Of a stretch of 64,000 bases of DNA, positions 1-11,259 are shown piece by piece. The notes beneath the pieces are model-generated. The model was not told the DNA's origin. It ran no database searches and saw only the letters and a list, made by a program, of their open reading frames with translations. A program made the position numbers and the translations under genes. Location: contig CP141137.1 of the NCBI GenBank assembly GCA_035236585.1, positions 47,762,057 to 47,826,056 on the forward strand, in the 5' to 3' direction. Origin of the DNA: Warburgia ugandensis. Taxonomy: Eukaryota; Streptophyta; Magnoliopsida; Canellales; Canellaceae. Position 1 is the first letter of the stretch, and every line of letters starts with the position of its first letter.

Positions 1-151
1 CCCTTTTTTCAGGTAAGTTTAGTGAGAGAGCACAAAATGCCTTTAAACAGAGTATTGGTTCATATTGGTTCTTTTGTCGTTTGAAAGCTGAAGGCTGCCC
101 CCATTACCTGGTGGCAAATGCTAGAATAAGGTGCATGTCTGTTTATTACAG

Positions 152-236
152 GGTTGGACGCCCGAAAGCTGTGATGTTTCGAAGGTTGAACGAGTACGAG
201 ATGGGCCCAAAACCATCGGTCTACGAGGCTGAGTAA
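152..236 (+). CDS. 3'-terminal exon of an unidentified host gene (partial)
   Basis: A splice acceptor (TTATTACAG, ending at 151) is followed by a frame from 153 ending in TAA at 234-236. It encodes a short, charged, proline-containing C-terminus: VGRPKAVMFRRLNEYEMG, then PKPSVYEAE. The rest of the gene would lie left of the window. A second frame, GWTPESCDVSKVERV and onward, is also open until TGA at about 231-233. I prefer the first because its composition is more protein-like, but 27 residues cannot decide it. I do not recognise the family. A second acceptor-like CTTACAG near 318 could be an intron in the 3' UTR. Confidence 0.38.
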
Positions 237-599
237 TACATGAAAACTTCGACAACAGTGAACTAGTTTGACCTTTTGGTTTTATAAGTCTTAGCATTGC
301 ATCTACTCTCTTACAGGATGAACCATGACTTTCTCGCTGCTAGTAAATACAGACCTTTGGTTTTGTGCTCACCTAGTCATTCGTTTGAGGCCAGTAATCG
401 GAGGCTTAGAATTGGATGGACAGGAATTTGTTGAACATTTTATTCATGACAATGACTTCAAGATAGATGGTTGTATCCTTTAAAACTGTGGACCTGCTCT
501 TACGCTCTCATACTTCTCGAGTTAAATCATGACAAAATTGTGATGCATGTGACTAGACTTCAGCTTGAGAGCCCGTAAATTAAAATCTTCATTCAGATT

Positions 600-1460
600 C
601 CAGTAAAAATAACATTAATAAAACATCCTAGTTGTTAAGAAATTCAAGTTCGAGTAGGGTATTGTTCCTAAAACATCCTAGTTGTTAAGAAATTAAAATT
701 CTAGTTAATTAATGTTCGAATCCTTTAATGTTTAACTAAAGGGTTGTGATGTTTTTAACTAAACGATTGTGATGGAATGACCCATTTGATACATTAGCCC
801 CTACAAATGGTAGGAACGGCTATAGCTCTAGGTGGATGGGTCCAGATTTATTAAGATCAAATTTACTTGTCATGTTGTCCATGACTTAGATAGGCCCAGC
901 TCCAAAATCTCATACATCAGTTAATCCTAGTCATTGCTACTTTAAGTTATAGAATGGATGGTGAAACTTTTAACCTTTTGTTTTACAACTCAAGAAAACA
1001 GAGGCTAGGGTCATTAAATGGATGGAAATTTTAGAACATGGAACATGAAAGTCAAGGACAGCATTGTGAGTGATTTGGATCTTTACAAATCTGGGCCTAC
1101 ATAAATTTTAAGTTTTCTATAGCATCAGTAATGGAAATTTCAGAACATGGAACATCAAAGTCAAGGACAGCATTGTGAGTGATTTGGATCTTTATTAATC
1201 TGGGCCTACATAAAGTTAGAGTTGTCTATAGCATCAGTAAGGGTCTAATGAATAAAATAGGGGGTGATTATATCATTTCCATTAACTAATAGGTATAGTG
1301 TTAAAATTGTGAAGACCTCTGACTAATTGGTAGTGTTAAATTTGTGAAGACCTCATTGCAGTCTTGTCTGAAGATTAACTTGATATCCTTTGTGGTGTTT
1401 TAATCCTGGAAAGTATCTCATACAATAACTTAATATCCTTTGTGGTGTTTTAATACTTCA
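600..1460. repeat. cluster of short direct tandem duplications
   Basis: Non-coding AT-rich DNA with several local duplications. The clearest is a 109-bp unit at 1022-1130 repeated at 1131-1239, with about ten differences. A motif beginning AACATCCTAGTTGTTAAG occurs twice around 620-695. TAGTGTTAAAATTGTGAAGA recurs twice at about 1295-1350. ATATCCTTTGTGGTGTTTTA recurs twice at about 1383-1455. No gene is seen in 237-1845 apart from these repeats. Confidence 0.7.
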
Positions 1461-1845
1461 ATATTGTTATGAGTTTGAAAAATACAGGATTGAATTTTTT
1501 ATTTTTTATTTTCATGGTGAATACAAGGGGAAATTTATTCAGATTAGAGAAACTTACAACAGAAGCCGATCGAGGTGATGAACCAAATTAGCGAACGCTT
1601 GCAGCATAAACCATCTAAAAGAGGCATCCCGTACAAGTTCTAGCACGAAGAGCCCCCGTAGCGAAGTCAATGCATACGGCGGGCTAGATGTAAACACAAG
1701 GTATGGAAGCTCATCTTTCTCTTTTAAAATCAAATATGATCCAACATATTGATAAAATGAACTTCTCACGCACAACAGTAGAACAACTATAAAAGGATCA
1801 CTCGTATTGGTAGCATAATCAGGCCTACCAAAAAACACAAATACA

Positions 1846-2019
1846 GGGCAGCCCCGGTGCACAAAGCCTTTACCTATGCTGGATTCCGGAAAGAGACAGA
1901 TCACAAGGGTTTATAGAATGTAGCCATACCTTGCATTTTTGCAAGAGGCTTTTTCCACACCTTGAACCCGTGACCTCAAGGTTACATGACGACAACTTCA
2001 CCATTGAGCCAAGGCTCCC
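1846..2019 (-). mobile_element. full-length tRNA-derived SINE (Au-like)
   Basis: Read on the minus strand, this copy starts GGGAGCCTTGGCTCAATGG (tRNA-like head with pol III A box). It continues to a B box in GGTCACGGGTTCAAG and has the family body GCCTCTTGCAAAAATGCAAGG. It ends at GTGCACCGGGGCTGCCCT. The same head, body and CTGCCCTTT tail recur at least seven more times in this window. The layout matches the widespread angiosperm Au-type SINE as I remember it. The family name is from memory, the repeat itself is seen. No clear target duplication. Confidence 0.75.
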
Positions 2020-2667
2020 ATTATTCCTTACAAAAAAACAAAACAAAAGAAAAGCAAAACACAAACCACTTATTTAGAATATGACCAGGTTTTGGATTGA
2101 TAAGTTGACGGCATAACCATTTGATCTATGAATGAATGGTCGTGTCTTGCTTATGGTGGTGAGTGCTGGACCATGCAGACCCTACGTAATCATCCCATTG
2201 CAAAATCGCGGGATTGTGATGTCAACTTACACCCAAATCTGATGCAGTATTCTCTGCTAATATATCCTTATCTACTTGCATGTGCTAACCAAGACCCTTC
2301 TGGGTGGTAATGAAGGCCTTCTTCCATGGAGCAAGGCCAAATTATCAAAGAAGAGGATGTCCCCCTTCTGCCATTTGAACTGGATGCTCTCTTCTTCAAT
2401 GATCTGCTCACACCTCTTCACAACATTTTCCGGGATCTCCGAGCCATCAGCCATCATTGCAGAGCTGTGTTCCTTGCCATACATGCCAACCACTGTGTTG
2501 AACCACATTCTCCTTTCTTTCCTATCAGGAAAGATCCTGGTCAGAGATCGGGGCCCTAAGATCGTCTTTGCTCCACCATTGGATAGCCACTCTGTCTCCA
2601 TCCCTAGAGCCTTGGCCCTGCACCATTATTTTACTATTAGGTGAAGATGTAACTGTTTATCATCATA

Positions 2668-2757
2668 AAGGGCAGCCCCACTACATGAAGCTCCGGCACA
2701 TGACAAAAGTCAATAGCACACAGCTTTACCTTGCATTTTGCAAGAGGCTGTTTCCAC
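2668..2757 (-). mobile_element. 5'-truncated SINE with perfect 17-bp target duplication
   Basis: The direct repeat AACTGTTTATCATCATA at 2651-2667 and 2758-2774 flanks a 90-bp insert. On the minus strand the insert reads GTGGAAACAGCCTCTTGCAA and ends GGGGCTGCCCTTT. Both pol III promoter boxes are missing, so this is a 5'-truncated copy of the same SINE as at 1846-2019. It sits inside the large intron of the dioxygenase gene, in the same orientation as that gene. Confidence 0.88.
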
Positions 2758-2989
2758 AACTGTTTATCATCATACAAGTACAAATATATAGGATGACCTT
2801 AACCGTGCCATCTATCTGGGATCCAAATTGTGCACGTCCAAATCACGCACCTGAGCAGCTGCACCGTCCACATCGGTTGACAATTGATATGCCACCCTCA
2901 TGAAGGTTCTATCATGCATAAACATGGCGGGCGATATGTGAAATTAATTGACTAGCAGAGGCAACTGGACGTAGAATGGGATAGTCAGA

Positions 2990-3620
2990 AGCAGTACGTT
3001 TGGGTTTTCATTTATGTGCTGGAGGGCCAACTATTGCAGCCCGGAATCATCTGGAGAAAAGAATTGACCAAAGACTTGCTCTATGGAAAGGAAACTGTTT
3101 ACATTTTGGAGGTAGACTCACAATTCTCAAAGCATCTCTTTCAAATATGCCTACAAATGGCCCATCGATCTTGTTAACAAGATTGAGTCTATGTAATATA
3201 ATTTCCTTTAGAATGATTTGAGTGATAAAAGAAGTTACTATTTAGTAAATTGACAGACAAGGGAGGCGGTTTCAAGAATCGATTGTTTGAAGGAATTCAG
3301 TTTAAGCTCCACCTATGAAGTGGCATTGGTTGTCTGCCACTAACCATCTACTCGATCAAGAAGAATCATTGCTGCAAAATATGGGGTGGATGCTAATAAT
3401 GGCTGGTTTCCTTTCTACATGAACAGGAGAGGTCCTTGGCACTGATTCATTTCAATCCAACATCTGTTTTAATGTCTGCAGTGGTGACATAGTCCTGTTT
3501 TGGACTGACATGAGCTTAGGTGATGCTACTACGGTGGTTGCGTTTCCTTGACTCTATTCTAAATGAGTTAACAAAGAAGCAAGAGAGGTGGCCCAAATTT
3601 GTCTCAATCAAGGACCCTGA
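2990..3620 (+). mobile_element. L1-type LINE fragment (3' part of reverse transcriptase ORF)
   Basis: Broken frames on the plus strand resemble the conserved region after the reverse transcriptase of plant L1 LINEs. HLEKRIDQRLALWKGNCL is followed by FGGRLTILKASLSNMPT (about 3045-3160). Near 3370-3440 come IIAAKYGVDANNGWFPF and a following NRRGPWH. Several stops and frame changes interrupt it. It lies antisense in the dioxygenase intron and probably accounts for a good part of that intron's length. Ends not resolved. Confidence 0.65.
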
Positions 3621-4619
3621 CTGGCCCATACACTTCAGAAGAACTCCACATTACTTCTAACTCCACTGTGCTATTGTGTATTTCAAATGCACGTCATTTC
3701 GTTAGGAATCACATGTGCCTTTCCTAGTTTTAATTAACTTACCCGTGTTGTCATATGTTTCAATTGATTAATGCATGCTGTTTTCACTAGGATCACAAAT
3801 GCATGCATGAACATTAGCTTTAGCATGCAAAAGCTTCTTCTCTGTTTCCTATTTATGTTGAAAGTCTAATAACAATGTTAAACTCAAAAGAAAATGGAGA
3901 TATTGCAACAGTTTTAAAGATGGCTGTGATTGAGATATTGGAAGAAACCCAAATGAAATAGTCTAATGAAGTGCTATTATACAGATACAATGGCTTATTG
4001 TCTGACACATTGTGTCTGATATTGATCCAAGAAAACACATACATGCTATTTTATGTTTCTTTTAGGTCCAAGACATTTGAGAACTTCTCCATCTTTCTCT
4101 GTTGTTGGTGAAAATTAGCGTGTTTCTTTTACATATTGCCGAGTAATGGGCAACTTTTTAAGCTGACTGAATTGATGGTTGTTATCATTAGATTTTTTTT
4201 TTCCCCACCAAACTCTATTTTCAGTCTGGAATCATCCACCATTCCTCCTATTATTTTTTTCATTATCTTTTCCGTTGGAGAAATGATCTCTGACCCAACC
4301 ATCATTTTGGCCTCTCGTACTTAAGACTCTCTGAAAAAGAAGAAGTGCCGTTTGATGCTTCTATAGTTTTTCAATTGAAAATTTTGGTTATAATCTAAAA
4401 AATCAAAAAGCATAGCTCAAATCATCCAATGGTCATGAATTCTGCTGTCTAGCAAATCTAAGGGAGACCAAACAAGATGAATAAGTTAGATCATCCAATA
4501 ACAGGCTTACCTATGCTGGCTTTCGGAGTCAGTACCTAAACTTAGTCCCATAGCATTTCTCCCTCCTCTGAGCCGGCCACCCTAAGGGCCACTACGAGAC
4601 CCTTGTTAAGTAGTGGACT

Positions 4620-4623
<4 letters not shown>

Positions 4624-4675
<52 letters not shown>
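4624..4675. repeat. (AG)26 microsatellite beside a splice donor
   Basis: An uninterrupted AG dinucleotide run. In the orientation of the dioxygenase transcript it is (CT)n starting within about ten bases of the 5' splice site at 4682. Confidence 0.97.
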
Positions 4676-4676
<1 letters not shown>

Positions 4677-5378
4677 CAATACCTTTCCTCAGCTTCAGCT
4701 TTATCTGATGTACCAAATGCGTCCTCCCATCCTCTACCTCTCATAGAGGCCGTATGATTTTTACTGAGAGCCGTGAATGAGTATTTCAGTCCCTTCTCTT
4801 CCATCTCTTTCACTGCTTCCGGGAATTCCTTCAACATCCGTTCCGTCACTCGGAAACTTGGTACAAATGGTGTTTCTCCACCCTCCGGCGGTGGCACCTC
4901 GCAGAAGAGTATCACTTTGGTCGGAAATTCTTTTATCTGATGAGCAACTGCAATAATTTAGCGGACTTCGTCGATAAAATGAACTATAACTCTCAACTTT
5001 TTACTACTAATTACCAGAACCATCTCGTGGTGGTAATATATGAATTCCGAAAGCGGCCCCTCATTTGCAGTCCAAATCCGTTTGTGGACGTGAGTTCGAG
5101 GTGCGGGGCCAACATATCGAATATCATCCCAACCGAAGGTCTCGACCACTTCATTGAAGTGCACGGCATTCTGCACGTCATAGCCTCGCAGGAGAATGGC
5201 GCTGTGCTTCAAAAGCTTCCGTTCAAACCATTCTTTGTTCTTTCTAAGGCTGGACAGGAGAGTTTAGGCCTTCAAACTCTGGTTCTGCAGGTTGCAGAAT
5301 CAGGGGGATTGCTTCACCCTCTATAGTCTTCTGACCTTCACATTGTCCGACCTTGAAGTAGTCATGAAATGATTCCAT

Positions 5379-8113
5379 GTCTCTTGTATATGGAAAAGAA
5401 TCAACCTTCAATTCTATTGTTTTGTTCTGTGCAGTTGAAATGAGGAGCGGATTGTGGATTTTATATGTTGTAATTGATGGCAACGTTTTTGTGGGTTCGG
5501 ATTTTACTAGAGAGTCATGGAGGATCACAATGTGGCTTATGTGGGTAGGCCTCTTTGAGATTCTCGTCTGTCTTTTTGCGACTTCGACATGGATATTGTT
5601 GTTGGGTTATCGTTTTCTATTGGCTATATTTCCAACGTGCATTGGGGACTCAATCAATGTCTCCTGCTCGTTCGGCACGATATATGCAAGAGGAATGCCA
5701 AGCCCAGCGACCCATATTTTCCGGTAAGAACGCCTACCTTCGGATCATCTAATCTGTTCATCTTATGGCTCCGAGTTTGGATAGCTAGTAGTTCGAATCA
5801 GATATTACAGCATCTGAAAAATTGTAATTTTTATCTTAAGAAATGTACAGTTAGAATTTTTGCATAACAACAATGGAAATTCAACTCTTAAAAACATGGT
5901 TTTTGCAATGCTAAAGTCATCTTGTCGCCGTGAGATTTTGTTCATTAATTATTTATACATATATGAATAAGATAAGTTGGCTAGATCATCTAAAGATGAG
6001 GCCCCTTAATGAGAAATGTTGGGAGCTTCTGGTTAAGGTCCATCTAGGTCCTGTATTTTTTTCTTCCATGTACAAATTACTAAAATGCACATGACCTACT
6101 TTTTTTGCATTTTGTATAGATTCAAAATCTTCATTTAACTCAGCGTTAATTAAATGTCCTTAGTACCAAAATTTACATCTATTGGGAATCTGTAAGACGT
6201 TAATTTATGGGCCTCTTATGGTTGTAAAATGGATGACATATATGAGAGTTTTTTTAACTCCTCACAATCACAAGCGGCCCAAGAATAAAGGCTTAGGGAT
6301 TCTCAATTGATGTCAGTTTGGCATCGAGACTGTTAGATTGAGGTTGAATTTAATGAATGTTTTGGATCCATGAAAAATTACAAAAAAAGGGGCCAGTCCT
6401 CAGTTAATCAACCCATTTTCTCTCCTTACAATAATTTTTTTTCTTGTACAAAGAGTTATGAAGTAAACTACTTATAAGCTAGACCCTAATCTCTAAATCT
6501 ACAATCGATTGAGTTGCATCCTATTTTTCTTTAGCGTATACCAATGTCTCAGTGCATACAATACATACCCCATTCATAGTGCAACATAGTTTGATACAGT
6601 CACAACAAGGTTAAGTCAATTAGACTCAACAATTACAACATTCTTATCATGGTTGTATCATAGGTGTACTCAAAAGTGAATATTTGGCTCATGTTTTCAA
6701 TTTTCATGAACCATATAATTCATTAGTTTCACCTCATCTTAGATGACCTACATACCAAACCTGCACATTATTATATTTCTTGAGGTTCTTCATTTGCAGA
6801 CCTTTTGTAGCCAAAATAATAGATTGCCTACCAAACATTGGGGTTCTTTTGGTCGTATCATCTATTTGTTGGCTTCAAGAAAATCAAACCTAAAGGATTT
6901 AGAGATATCCAATGCATGAGAGATATGGTAGCTTGGCCATCTAAGATGAGGTGCATCAAATGAACAATATAGATCATAGAGAAAATTGAAAAGGTGTACA
7001 CCTGACATCTACTATATATTGAGTAAACCTATGATGCATTTGTAATGAGACTAGTTGCATCATATAAATGAGAGAGGGGGAGCGACATTACATGGTTTCA
7101 TCTAAATCTTGGTTATCTTTTTTATTTTGGAGGAATGATAAATTCAAGAGTGCACTTGGATTTATCATAAATCAAATGTGCTTTACTTGCCACTTTTATA
7201 TATCTAAGTTGTTCATCATGTTGGGAATGACTTACATAGGCTAAATACCAAATTTTATGCCCATTAAACACTTCATGGTTCCTCTTCTTTTGTCCCTTTT
7301 GAAAGGGAGCATTAGTTATTTCCCTTTGAACTTTATGAATTGCACTTAATGATTCCCTAAAAATAGGACGGCTTGTTAGATGTACACCGATTGCCTAAAT
7401 TGGCCCCCTTGAATGGATACAGAAATAAGTAATGATCTTCTTTCATCAGTGGATTTTGAAGAAATCAAGGCTTAGAAGCGTCCAATTTAGTGAGAAACTT
7501 CGAGGGTAACCATACATAGTAGCCTAGCAAATTAGTGGTCTTGAACATAATCCTAAAAGTCTACAAAAAATTAAAAATTTCTTGAAAAAGTTATGATCTT
7601 CAGATTTTTTCCTGAATGATGCGAAAGTTCTTTAAGGTTTCTTATTTATTGCAAATTTATCAAATTAAACTTGAACTTGAATATTACAAAAGTTCTTGTA
7701 GATTAGTAATTCATTGCAAATTTACCTTAAACATGAATTACAAATTTAAATTCAAACTTGAAGAATAACTTGTTAAATTCTTAAATGTTTATGGAAAAAC
7801 TTGAGGAATAATTTGTCAAAATTTTCTGTTAGGCTATGTTATATGGATGAGTAATGTAACCCAAGTTAAACCAATAGGATGTAACCCTTTCATTTATAGC
7901 CTTCCACATGATGATTAGAAAAAAGAAAAAGAAAAGTTCTAAATGGATCAATACTTAATGTGCATAGGTCTGTGTGTCTAACTTTAAAAACAAAAAATTC
8001 TCTCATAAAGAAAAGGATCAGAATCATCTGAAGGTGGAGAAATGTTGTTGTTCATGTACAAGTCATCCATAGACTAGCACGTTAATCCATTGTATCACTA
8101 AAAGACTAGGGCC
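5379..8113. other. no gene recognised; AT-rich intergenic
   Basis: From 5379 to about 5730 the plus strand is open in several frames, but these are antisense to or upstream of the dioxygenase gene and show no family signature. The stretch 5870-8113 is AT-rich with stops in all frames. It contains no repeat or gene that I recognise. Confidence 0.5.
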
Positions 8114-8250
8114 TGCCTATTGGCTCAGACTTTCAGACTCCTGTACAACACTTAGTCTTGAAATGCACTTAAGGCTCCAAGGCTAAATTCAGCCTCAATT
8201 GTGAAAGCTGACAAGAAAATATGGCAAGAGAGCGAGAAACCATAAAAGAA

Positions 8251-8290
<40 letters not shown>

Positions 8291-8632
8291 CACTAACTTA
8301 TACTATGATTCTTCCACGCTTAATGCTTGATTATGAGATGTCTATTTATAAGTGCTCACCTACTTTTCACCTCCCCAATGAATGGTGGAGATTGTTAAAT
8401 GTGTATGGTTAAGATTATCCTCTAGAACATTCTTATAAAATATCTAAAGTCTACCATATTCTAGATTATAGATATTTCTAAAGACAATTCTAAAATTTGA
8501 GCATTTTAGATTACGGATCTTCCTCCACAAATTGATGGACCTATGTCTCTTAAGTTAAGTCCATGAGCTAAGTAGGTCTCCTTGGGAGTCTGTAGGCATT
8601 GGTCACGGGACTTGCAATGCAAGTCCGTGACA
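8114..8632 (-). mobile_element. chromovirus LTR (distal, 3' LTR of a deleted element)
   Basis: On the minus strand the segment starts TGTCACGGACTTGC straight after a polypurine tract (AAGTGGGGGAGAA, about 8633-8645). It ends in ..GGCA at 8114. It shares layout with the LTR at 9710-10174: a CTATTTATA box, then a stretch resembling CAATGGATGGTGGAGA. It is clearly diverged and contains an inserted (TA)n run at 8254-8284. The LTR ends are inferred. Confidence 0.65.
8254..8284. repeat. (TA)n microsatellite
   Basis: About 31 bp of uninterrupted TA dinucleotide inside the distal chromovirus LTR. Confidence 0.95.
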
Positions 8633-9158
8633 TTCTCCCCCACTTGATTGATATCCTTATCAACACATCTTCGTTCGTGTTGCAAACTCTATCCTCTTGC
8701 ACAAGCTACATGTGTGTACTTCAAATGTTCCATGTTGCGTTGTGATCCTTTCGAGGTGCCTTGCTTTGTTTGTTCCTTCGCGCATTGGCATCTACTTATT
8801 CTTGTGTTCTGTGGGGACCTTCTTTCTCATCTTCATATTGTGGGCATCCTTACCTCCATGCCTAACTTTATACAAATGTGAGTGGTTGCGGTTCGTGCAT
8901 CCTTGTGTCATAACCCTTTGATATTGTGCCTCTTGTATATTAGTGTGGCAAGCTATAAGCAATCGTACTTCATGCACTTCTCTGTTTGGTCTCGTTTCTG
9001 CCAGAGTTCTCCATTTGTGATACACTCCTCATTGTGCCATTAGTGGTAGTAACACCCTTGTTAACCAATGATTCCTCCTGAGGTTCTTCAAACCTTAACA
9101 ACTCCATGGCACATAGGTGTCATGGGTCTACTTGTGGAGTCTCCACACTTATTGTGGA

Positions 9159-9604
9159 TTATCTTGTTAGCTCCAAACCCTCTAACCCAGCAACTTTCTC
9201 ATGTGGCCTTGTCATTTTGCCTTTCGAGCTTTGTTGTGTGACAACACTTGTGTTGTCCACAATCTTATCAGTTATGACTTTTGTAATGCAATTTAGTGGC
9301 ATACCTGATTGTGCTAGATCCTCTAGTTCACACTCCTCTTCATCCTCGTGTAGTGTCAGGTTCTGTAACATTCCATGAGGTGAGGTCCGTCACAAAAGTA
9401 GCATGGCCTTGATGACGTAGTAACATTCCATCTACTATCATAGCTCATTGGATTCAAAATGCTAACCTTAGGTGTTTCACGAAGGCTTACCTCCTTCATG
9501 GAGTACAACTCATCCTCCCTCTCGCCCTTAAGCTCTTTTGTCATAGCTTCAAGGGACCAAGACCTTTGGTGCACTTCCTCTAGCCGAGTGGAGATGTTAC
9601 ACAC
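9159..9604 (-). pseudogene. gag relic of a Ty3/gypsy element
   Basis: Two overlapping frames follow the primer-binding site of the LTR at 9710-10174. The first (9604-9356) ends in a zinc-knuckle-like CYFCDGPHLMEC, close to the CxxC..H..C knuckle of plant gypsy Gag though one residue short before the last Cys. The second (9371-9159) carries an acidic segment (HEDEEECELEDL), as is common after the knuckle. The frame changes just after the knuckle. No protease or polymerase follows before the next LTR, so the internal region is about 1.1 kb and non-autonomous. Confidence 0.55.
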
Positions 9605-9695
9605 GATTGCCTTTATCTTTGTAAACCTTCACTACTAACCTTGCTTTGAAACCAACTTCACCTAATCTCGCTCAGTTATCAACCATGTCTAACCT

Positions 9696-9707
9696 GCTCT
9701 GATACCA
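9696..9707 (-). other. primer-binding site (initiator tRNA-Met type)
   Basis: On the minus strand TGGTATCAGAGC follows the LTR end ..TCTACA (9710) after two bases. This is the usual complement to the 3' end of initiator methionine tRNA used by plant LTR retrotransposons. Confidence 0.85.
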
Positions 9708-9709
9708 TT

Positions 9710-10174
9710 TGTAGAGAGCTCAAACTTTTAGACTCCCGTGCGATACTTAGTTTGGCTTCTCACTCTGCACTAACTAAGTAAACCTGATTAAAAATCTCGA
9801 AGGAGAAGAACAACTGAAAGGGACTTGGAAGGAACTCTAATTTTATTACTCTAAAGATGCTTACAACTCTTGATATCTTGCAAATGAAGAAGCTCCACTA
9901 TTTATAGGTGCTTTCCTCCTTCCACCTCCTCAATGGATGGTGGAGATCTTTACATATGTTAGCCATCCAACAGTTAGAGACCATTCTAGAATCCTCTCTA
10001 AAAGTCTCTACACAAATATCTAGTTCTACAATATTCTAGGATGTTCCTAGAGAAATCTAGAGACATGATATTTACATGATGTATTTGAGCCTTTTAGATT
10101 GTGGGTTTCAAAGTGTAGGCCTTTAGTTAAGGTCCATGTACTTGATTCATAGTCTTGGGCTAAGGCCCATGTCA
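9710..10174 (-). mobile_element. chromovirus LTR (proximal, shared between two element parts)
   Basis: A 465-bp LTR on the minus strand, TGACATGGGCC to CTCTCTACA. A polypurine tract (AATGGGGGAGAA) lies upstream and a primer-binding site downstream. It therefore acts both as 3' LTR for the chromodomain-bearing part (10175 upward) and as 5' LTR for the gag-bearing part (9700 downward). The stop codon TGA of the chromodomain frame overlaps the first LTR bases. A TATA-like CTATTTATAGG lies at about 9898. Confidence 0.78.
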
Positions 10175-10567
10175 TTCTCCCCCATTGGATGTAGCGCTAT
10201 CCTCGGCGCGTTGCTTGTAGAATCTCTCAATGTGATCTTTGAATTGCCATAGGGACTCTTCTATTTCCCAACTTGCTTCGGTTTTTGATAAACCCTTCCA
10301 TTTGACAAAATACTCGATGTGAGGGGGTCTACATTTTTGGCGTACCTCTTGATCTACAAGTATTTCTTCCGCATCTTTATCAAAGGAAGTGGTTACAATG
10401 GGTGGTGCTCGATAGGATTGGTTCCTACTAGGATCCTCCTCATTTACTCGATATGGTTTTAAGTTGCTCACGTGGAAGACTGGATGGATCTTTATTCTTG
10501 GTGGTAGCTCCAATCGGTAGTTGTAAGCTTCACTAGAATTTATGTGATCTCCAGATGTGATTGTCAT
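10172..10567 (-). pseudogene. chromodomain end of a Ty3/gypsy (chromovirus) polyprotein
   Basis: A 131-codon frame holds the C-terminus of a chromovirus integrase. RIKIHPVFHVSNLKPY is the usual pre-chromodomain motif. EYFVKWKGLSKTEASWE forms the chromodomain core, with the conserved aromatic and WKG residues. A helix, LWQFKDHIERFY, follows. Chromodomains of these elements bind histone marks and steer integration. The frame is cut off at 10567, where AT-rich DNA replaces the upstream integrase, so this is a 5'-truncated element end. Confidence 0.88.
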
Positions 10568-11259
10568 TTAAATTTTAAATAAATTCTTTTTGGGTAAAGA
10601 ATATTCTAGTAAAGTCACCACTTTTCTTTGTCAATACAACACAGGAAACACATATTATCTTTTTCATTTTAATACTCAACTAGAAGTTATTTTAGAATAT
10701 GATCACCATCCTTTAAAATGGTTTATTTAGAGCCATCTTTTATGTAATTGTTGTCTTCTATATGGTTATCTTATACGTAATCGCTGTCTAGTTTATATCT
10801 TTATCTAAGAGATTATTTCTTTTGAATGGGCCTCTAAAATGGTTTATTACAATTAATTTAAATATGATCGTCATCATCCACGAAGATCTAGACAGCTGTA
10901 ATTGAACTTTAGCATGATTAATTGATGCTTACATTTCATTAATCATTTTTATATGAATCCATGGTGGGAACAATTTCTTAAGGACAAAAGACATTGCTAC
11001 ATAGATGTCCAAATTTCATGCATAGACTGATGCTTATGTAACTTAATGATGGGGGAGTGATCTAGGATCGAGGCCATTAAGTTAACCAGAGAACAGATGA
11101 ACTGATTACTATTAGAGGAATGCTATCAAGACTGAGTTTCAGGACCGACTCGGGAAGCTGGCCAAGCAAATTCCTGTTTTTGACTGATCTGATCCAATCA
11201 TCTTGTTTTGTATTCCTTATTTAGGCTATCCTTAATATTGGCTTTGGAGGGTTTGTTTT
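10568..11259. other. no gene recognised
   Basis: AT-rich sequence with no open frame of note and no repeat that I recognise, between the chromovirus relic and the upstream region of the stress-protein gene. Confidence 0.5.

Larger units (their letters stand above)
2272..5378 (-). pseudogene. TauD/TfdA-family 2-oxoglutarate/Fe(II) dioxygenase (clavaminate synthase-like), frameshifted
   Basis: Three exons resemble plant clavaminate synthase-like proteins (Arabidopsis At3g21360 type), cytosolic-type oxygenases using Fe(II) and 2-oxoglutarate, physiological substrate unclear. Exon 1 is about 5378-5015, starting at the ATG at 5376-5378 (MESFHDYF). Exon 2 is 4936-4683. Exon 3 is 2617-2272, ending TAG. 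Introns are GT-AG: 4937-5014 (78 bp) and 2618-4682 (2065 bp). The HHEM motif at the end of exon 1 supplies the HxE metal ligands. The distal His and 2-oxoglutarate Arg lie in LLHGRRPSLPPRRVL near the C-terminus. In exon 1 the frame breaks near 5246: the upstream frame ends in TAG and the downstream frame (LRKNKEWFERKLL) is shifted by one base. The second intron has swollen with a LINE fragment, a truncated SINE and a (GA)n tract. With the frameshift corrected the length would be near the family norm. A sequencing error could also cause the shift. Confidence 0.8.

Noticed and set aside
2276..2644. 122-codon plus-strand frame
   Set aside because: Antisense shadow of exon 3 of the dioxygenase gene, which shows the family motifs on the minus strand.
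4505..4535. Possible further SINE fragment (CTTACCTATGCTGG)
   Set aside because: Only about 14 bases match the copy at 1846-2019; neither body nor tail follows.
5377..5867. Three overlapping plus-strand frames
   Set aside because: Antisense to or upstream of dioxygenase exon 1; hydrophobic runs without any family signature.
8648..9025. Frames of about 75 codons on both strands
   Set aside because: They lie in the internal region of the deleted chromovirus between gag relic and LTR; no motif.
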